NCBI RefSeq assembly: GCF_949987515.2
Contig: NC_082690.1
Coordinates: 108,622,400-108,686,399 of the forward strand
Length of the DNA: 64,000 nucleotides
Origin: Delphinus delphis
Taxonomy: Eukaryota > Chordata > Mammalia > Artiodactyla > Delphinidae
Direction: 5' to 3'
Position 1 is the stretch's first letter; every line of letters starts with the position of its first letter. Below are positions 59,041 to 64,000 of this stretch, in pieces. Both the position numbers and the translations under genes were made by a program. The notes under the pieces are model-generated. The model made no database searches, had not been told where the DNA came from, and saw nothing but the letters and a program-made list of their open reading frames with translations.

Positions 59041-59534
59041 ACGGAGCTCAAGCCACTGAGGATTCTCAGCCGCAAGAAGGACCAGGGGCCCCGGGACCCT
59101 CCTGGGGCCACACGGAGCTCAACCCACTGAGGATTCTCAGCCGCAGGAAGGACCAGGGGCCCCGGGACCCTCCTGGGGCCACACGGAGCTCAAGCCACTG
59201 AGGATTCTCAGCCGCAGGAAGGACCAGGGGCCCCGGGACCCTCCTGGGGCCACACGGAGCTCAAGCCACTGAGGATTCTCAGCCGCAGGAAGGACCAGGG
59301 GCCCCGGGACCCTCCTGGGGCCACACGGAGCTCAAGCCACTGAGGATTCTCAGCCGCAGGAAGGACCAGGGGCCCCGGGACCCTCCTGGGGCCACACGGA
59401 GCTCAAGCCACTGAGGATTCTCAGCCGCAGGAAGGACCAGGGGCCCCGGGACCCTCCTGGGGCCACACGGAGCTCAAGCCACTGAGGATTCTCAGCCGCA
59501 GGAAGGACCAGGGGCCCCGGGACCCTCCTGGGGC
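59041..59534. repeat. 71-bp minisatellite, seven copies
   Basis: Units start at 59041, 59112, 59183, 59254, 59325, 59396 and 59467. Each begins ACGGAGCTCAAGCCACTGAG and ends CCTCCTGGGGCCAC. Units 1 and 2 each carry one or two private substitutions; units 3 to 7 look identical by eye, and the last is cut a few bases short. 71 is not a multiple of three, so the array does not encode a repeated peptide in one frame. Confidence 0.97.
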
Positions 59535-60719
59535 ATGCCTGCTGCTCATCTTAATAAAAACGACGCTTTATTATTTTCTTAAACGACCAGTATTTTCAAA
59601 GTAGAAAATTCAGGGAAGCAAAAGTTTAAAAATTGCAACCCAGAACCCACACCCGGCGCTGACCACCAGGAACCCCTCAGCGTCCACTTTCGACCGTCCC
59701 CCACCTGCACGGCCTTGCGTTTGGGCCCCGGTGAGCGCGCGGCCTGCCGCCTGCTGCCAGGGGGCACTGCCTTCCTGTCACACCCCGTCCAGGCTGTACT
59801 TGTCCCAAAGTGTCCCCCAGCGTCCTGACCCCGCTCTGCCTCGTGCCGTCCTTTCAACAGCGCTGCCTGCTGGAAAGACAGGGCCCTTTGTCCTGGGCCC
59901 CCTTTTGTTAAACCAAACCCCATGCCCAACGGGCAGCGCCCAGGGGGCTGGCTCCCACCTTCCCTGTGGTGAGTTTGCCGAGCAATTCCTGGGGAGGTGG
60001 TCCCGTGGGGATGGACCCCGGAGCGACTGGGCGCAGCCAGGGGCCCGGCCAGCTGCCGCGGGGCTGACGCCCTCCCGGGCAACCTCCTGGGGTCTCGGGA
60101 AGTGGGAGGCTGCTGCCCGGAGCCTCGAGTCTTCCCAACGTGCTCAGACCTCAGCCCCACGGTCTCCACCGTCCCTGAGCGAGCGAGTCACCCCATCACA
60201 GGGCACGGAGAGCCCGCCCCAGAGGCCCGCCTGCCCGAAGAGGCTGGAAAGGCCCACGGACACCCCGGGGCGGCGTGACTCGGAGGTGGCGGGCCGTCCG
60301 CCAGAGACCTTGATAAGAGCACGGAGGTGGGGCCTGTCCTGGGGACGAGGCCAGCCAGGCCCACAGAGCCCCCAGCCTCGCCCCTCCCCCTCGTGCCAAG
60401 GGCAGCCAGAACGTTCCAGCGCTGCCCGGGAGGCGCCCACACCCCCGCCAAGCTGCACGCGGGACCTTGGGCCCCGATCCAGGGGGCCAGCTGGGGAAGG
60501 ACAGAAAGCGGCCTCCACCTCTGGGGGCTTCTCGCCCGCCCCATCTCCTGTTTTATCCTCAGCCCTGTGGGGTAGGGACGGGCCTCTCCAGGGACACAGG
60601 GGGTCACACGGTCACCCCAGGGCACACGTCAGGTCAGGGACAGGCCAGGAGTACAGCCATGTGTCGGGACTCCCCACTCTGATCACACGCAAACTGGGGC
60701 CTCCTGGAATCTGCCCTGA
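59535..60719. other. Intron sequence
   Basis: 59545-59660 is AT-rich, LINE-like and unassigned. The rest is GC-rich. A CTCF-like word (GCTGCCAGGGGGCAC, 13 of 15 positions) lies at 59752-59766. A MIR-like stretch is listed separately. The 498-codon open frame beginning at 59731 has no domain. Confidence 0.45.
60540..60665 (+). mobile_element. MIR-like fragment
   Basis: TTTATCCTCAGCCCTGTGGG, then GTAGGGACGG, and later GGGTCACACGGTCACC follow the MIR order (TTATCCTCACAACAACCCTGTGAGGTAGG...GGTCACACAGC). Confidence 0.55.
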
Positions 60720-60823
60720 TCCCCTCCCTCCCCACCCTCCCCCTCTCCCTCCCTCCTCCCCTCCCCCTCCCTCCTCCCCTCCCCCTCCCCCTCTCCCCTT
60801 CCCCCTCTCCCCTCCCCCCCACT
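60716..60823. repeat. Polypyrimidine (CCCTCC)n tract
   Basis: About 105 bp almost purely C and T on the plus strand, built of CCCTCCCC and CCTCTCCC units. Confidence 0.9.
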
Positions 60824-62403
60824 CAGCAGCTCGAGGGTCTCAAACCAGGCTGGGACCCTCGCCCCTAGGACCCCACACGGCTGCTGGCCGCGCTCAGCAG
60901 AAACCAGGACTCCCGGCCTCCTGCCCGCCCCACCAGGTCCCTCACCACCGTCCGGCCTCCCCGAGCTGTCTGATTCTCATTGGGGTCACCCTTACCCCTG
61001 GGGCACATGGGAGGCGAGCAGGAAGCACCCACAGGATGGCCACGTGCAGTGACGGCGGGGTCTCCAGGGGATGTGGTGGGGCGGGCCATGAGGGCTGCCA
61101 CCCCAACCAGAGCCAACACTGCACACGGCTCCGTGTGCACAGCCTAGAAACTGAGGCCCTCCCTGGGAGCCCACGGGGCCGGCGCAAGGTCCACGACGAG
61201 ACTAGACAGAGGGAGGAGAGGAACTGAGAGTGCAGCCCGGGCACTGGCCCCGCCGGCCAGCCATGCTCACGTCCACTTCACACACGGCAGCCGGGCAGCC
61301 CCAGGGACAGCATGGCGACCCACCCACACCCCCATTTACCCAGAATCCAGGCCACAGACGGCTCCCATGGCTTCCCAAACCAATGCCCACAGAGACGGCC
61401 TTTGGGTCTGGGAACCCCGGAAAGACGGCAGGGCTAGGTCTCCCCGCCGAGGACACTCTGTCACTTTCCAGGTCTTGGGCTTTGGCTAGGTTGACCCGAC
61501 AGCCGGTCTACCCAACCACACTGGGGACAAGTGTGGCCAAAGCCACACCGCCTATAGACCATGTCCAGAACGCCCCTCTCAGGACAGCAGACGGCTGACC
61601 GGTACACCTGGTGAGTGCTGGGGCCAGCGTGGAGCCATCCAGCCACCTGTCCCCCTGTCCATCCACCCACACAGCAGCCATCCATCCATCATTCCCCCTG
61701 TCCATCCACCCCCCCCCCCGGGGGTACCTACTCCACACGGTGCCCTGCGCTGGCCCAGGGGTCCCAGACCCTCCCCTTATTCCACAGCAACCACAGGCCT
61801 CAAATTCCTGAGACTTGGGAAGCTTGGAGTCAGGGGCTGGGAAGCAGCATGGAGGAACGGGGCCTCCCTCCGGCAGCAGGGCTCCCGTCCACAGGAAGGG
61901 GCTCAGGGCCTCAGCCCAGCCAGTGGACAGGATGCCAAGGCCCCCAAACAAGAAACCAGAACACCCCATGCCTGGGAGAGAGATGGCCCCCCCCAGCTGC
62001 AGAGGCAGGACCTCCTATCTCCTCTGTCCCCCATCTTATGGCCGAGGGGCCTCGGGGAGTCAGGGAGCTGGGTCTAACCGGGCTGCTCCACGGCCCCTGG
62101 GACCCCTGAAGTCCCTGTCCCTGCCCGGAAAGGGAAGGAACCACTCAGACCCTGTGGACGAAACATCAGGACGGCACAGCCACAGGCCAGCGACACTCGT
62201 GGCAAAAAGGCAGTGTCCCTGGACTAGGTGACTGGAAACAAGGCTTTTTCGATGTGTTTCATCACGACCTAAGGTCATGTCACAACCGATCCCTACATGC
62301 TTCTTATGGACTCTTTCAATCTATATGTTCCCACACCCTCTTTTTTTTTTTAATTTCTTGCTCATTTATTCACTGAAGAAATCAGGCCTCTTGTCCTGTA
62401 GGT
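60824..62403. other. GC-rich unique intron sequence
   Basis: No gene was recognised. A degenerate (CCAT)n stretch (TCCATCCACCCA type) lies at 61636-61712 with a C10 run at 61710-61719, and a T12 run at 62340-62351. Confidence 0.5.
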
Positions 62404-62620
62404 CAGCGGTCCCCAAACTTTTTGCCACCAGGGACCGGTTTCATGGAAGACGATTTGTCCACGGACCTGGGGGTGGCAGGGTGGAGGTGTTTTCGGGATG
62501 ACTCAAGCACGTTACGTTTATCGTGCACTTTAGTTCTATTATTATTACATTGTCATATATAATGAAACCACTATACAACTCACCATCATGCAGAGTCAGT
62601 GGGAGCCCTTTCACTGCCAC
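62404..62620. mobile_element. hAT-like DNA transposon relic
   Basis: It begins GTCAGCGGTCCCCAAACTTT, followed by the GGGACCGGTTTCATGGAAGA and TTTAGTTCTATTATTATTAC words of a widespread non-autonomous element with a CAGNGGTCCCCAA-type terminus. The opposite end was not located, so only one side of the element may be present. The family name is not given because I am unsure of it. Confidence 0.6.
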
Positions 62621-64000
62621 TCACTGATAGGGTTTTGATATGAGTCTGCAAGTAACTGATTTATTATGGTCTCTGTGCAAAAAATTCCAGAGGCGCAGGG
62701 TGTCTGGCCGTCTCTGCTTTGGAGACCTCAGCAGCCGTGAGACTCAAAGCCGAACCCACGACCCCAGCAGGAGGCCACGGCGACGCTTCAGCCCCAGAGT
62801 CGCCTGGTCAGGCATCAGCCGGGATCCCAGAGGCAGGACCTCACCGGCTGTGTGGTTTCCCTGAGGTGCAGCTGCATGTGGGGAAGCAGGACCCAGGCTG
62901 TGTCTTCTCCCTTTACTTGCTGGGGTTCAAAGTAACCAGCGGCCTCCCTACTACCCTCCAAAGGCGGCCACTGGTTTGGCCACAAATGGATGCAGGGTCC
63001 AGCCTGGGATTTAAGCTCCTCGTGAGGCCATCAGTCCACTGAGGACGGCCTTACTCTCCACTTATCGTGATGCAGCCCGTGGGCACATCCTTCAGCTGAC
63101 TCCAAGTCCTTGAGACGTGGCCCCAGGGGCCTTGATGCCGCTCCTGTTTTCCCGTGCGGCGCGATGGTCCAGGCTCAGCTTGTATGTTTCCTGCCCCAGA
63201 CCTGGATGCAGACGTTTCTCCGGGACCCCTGGTTTCCCTCCGGGGAAAGGGCACCTGGGGGCCACCACCTGGGGGCCAGGGATGCTCATAGCAACGAGCC
63301 AGCCCTTCTTTCTAGCCCTTTCATGTAAACAGAGAAGCGGTTTTTAAACAAAATCATCGTGAACACATGCTGACGCTTGCTCACCACATGCAGGCTGAAG
63401 GGTTTCGCTTAGCATCACCTAAGTTGCATCGGCTCCGTCTGTGCTCAATATCCCAGCTCTCAGCGACACCAACAGAATTCCTCAGTAGCCTCACCCCACG
63501 ATTCCCACGCGAGGGCCTTAGAATAATAAAACAAATACCATCACAACCGTGACACCAGGACTAAACACAGCGCACACGCACACACCTAGCTCTACTCGTT
63601 CTGAACCCACCGGCAACAGGTCCCCCGAGATAAGGTCTTTCTGGGGATTATTCCACCCCAGTGCAGACTTAGGGTCATCTGTTTCATTTCGGTTTTGAAG
63701 GACTTTTTCTCGTTAAGATTTATTTAGGGATTTATGAGATCAGGAGTTGCTTTCATATTTAAAGTTACGGGAAGTATTTACAAGGTTCCAAAGTCAAATC
63801 TATAGAACTATCTCATCATCCTCAGAGACATTTGGGTTCTGTCATGTCCCCCTACCCAGAGGTAACTTTTTATAAGTTTCCGTTTATCCTTCTACTGCTG
63901 TTGTTTCTTAATATAAAGTAAGTATATCTATATTAGTGTACCCTTTAATTAAAGGGGCAGCAGCTTGTTATAGTTTTATCCACTGTGTGTGTGTGGTGAG
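62621..64000. other. Intron sequence to window edge
   Basis: Mixed composition. 63560-63590 holds a short CACACGCACACACC run. 63660-63960 is AT-rich with old-repeat texture (CCCCCTACCCAGAGGTAACTT), family not assigned. The window ends in a short (TG)n run at 63984-63996. Confidence 0.45.

Noticed and set aside
59041..59534. CRISPR-like array
   Set aside because: The repeats are directly contiguous without unique spacers, and this is a mammalian nuclear sequence; it is a minisatellite.
59731..61227. 498-codon plus-strand open frame
   Set aside because: It runs through a MIR-like fragment and a polypyrimidine tract and has low-complexity Pro/Ser stretches and no domain.

Overview
The window is mammalian nuclear DNA from a whale or dolphin, most likely a toothed whale. 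Six full-length or near full-length tRNA-derived SINEs are of the CHR type typical of Cetacea and their relatives, and three 5'-truncated L1 copies carry the 3' untranslated region common in Cetartiodactyla. I saw no ruminant BovB/Bov-tA and no pig PRE1 element. The species call is inference from repeats recalled from memory; no database was searched.

The only protein-coding sequence I can support is one 91-bp exon on the minus strand at 18060-18150. It encodes the S1 helix, S1-S2 loop and start of S2 of the voltage-gated potassium channel KCNQ1 (exon 2). Splice sites, intron phases and exon length all agree with the human gene. The rest of the window is therefore read as KCNQ1 intron: 1-18059 is part of intron 2 and 18151-64000 is part of intron 1. 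Exon 1 and exon 3 are not seen, as expected from the very large human introns.

Layout by region. 0.8-5.7 kb: an ancient L1 (+) carrying a SINE and two younger L1 tails. 5.7-18 kb: GC-rich unique intron with two CpG-island-like blocks, CTCF-like sites, an 18-G run, Z-DNA-type repeats and an MLT1-type LTR. 18-36 kb: GC-rich intron with scattered old L2, MIR and MaLR fossils and one SINE with a TG microsatellite at its tail. 36-43.7 kb: an AT-rich L1 cluster with a Tigger DNA transposon, three SINEs and a 490-bp polypurine expansion inside an L1 3' untranslated region. 44-50 kb: older LINE relics and a CHR-2-type SINE. 50.2-50.6 kb: a second polypurine tract. 51-55.3 kb: L1 tails, one with a nested young L1 and one with a short SINE-derived insertion that carries unrelated 3' sequence. 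55-64 kb: GC-rich intron with a homogeneous 71-bp x 7 minisatellite, a polypyrimidine tract and a hAT-like relic.

All SINEs and nearly all L1s lie on the plus strand, antisense to KCNQ1. The many long open frames in GC-rich stretches are a base-composition effect and are not annotated as genes. I found no sign of a novel gene system. The most notable observations are retrotransposon structures (possible SINE 3' transduction, nested insertions, an L1-borne purine expansion), the 71-bp array, candidate regulatory blocks in intron 2, and a Val at human position 149 of KCNQ1.
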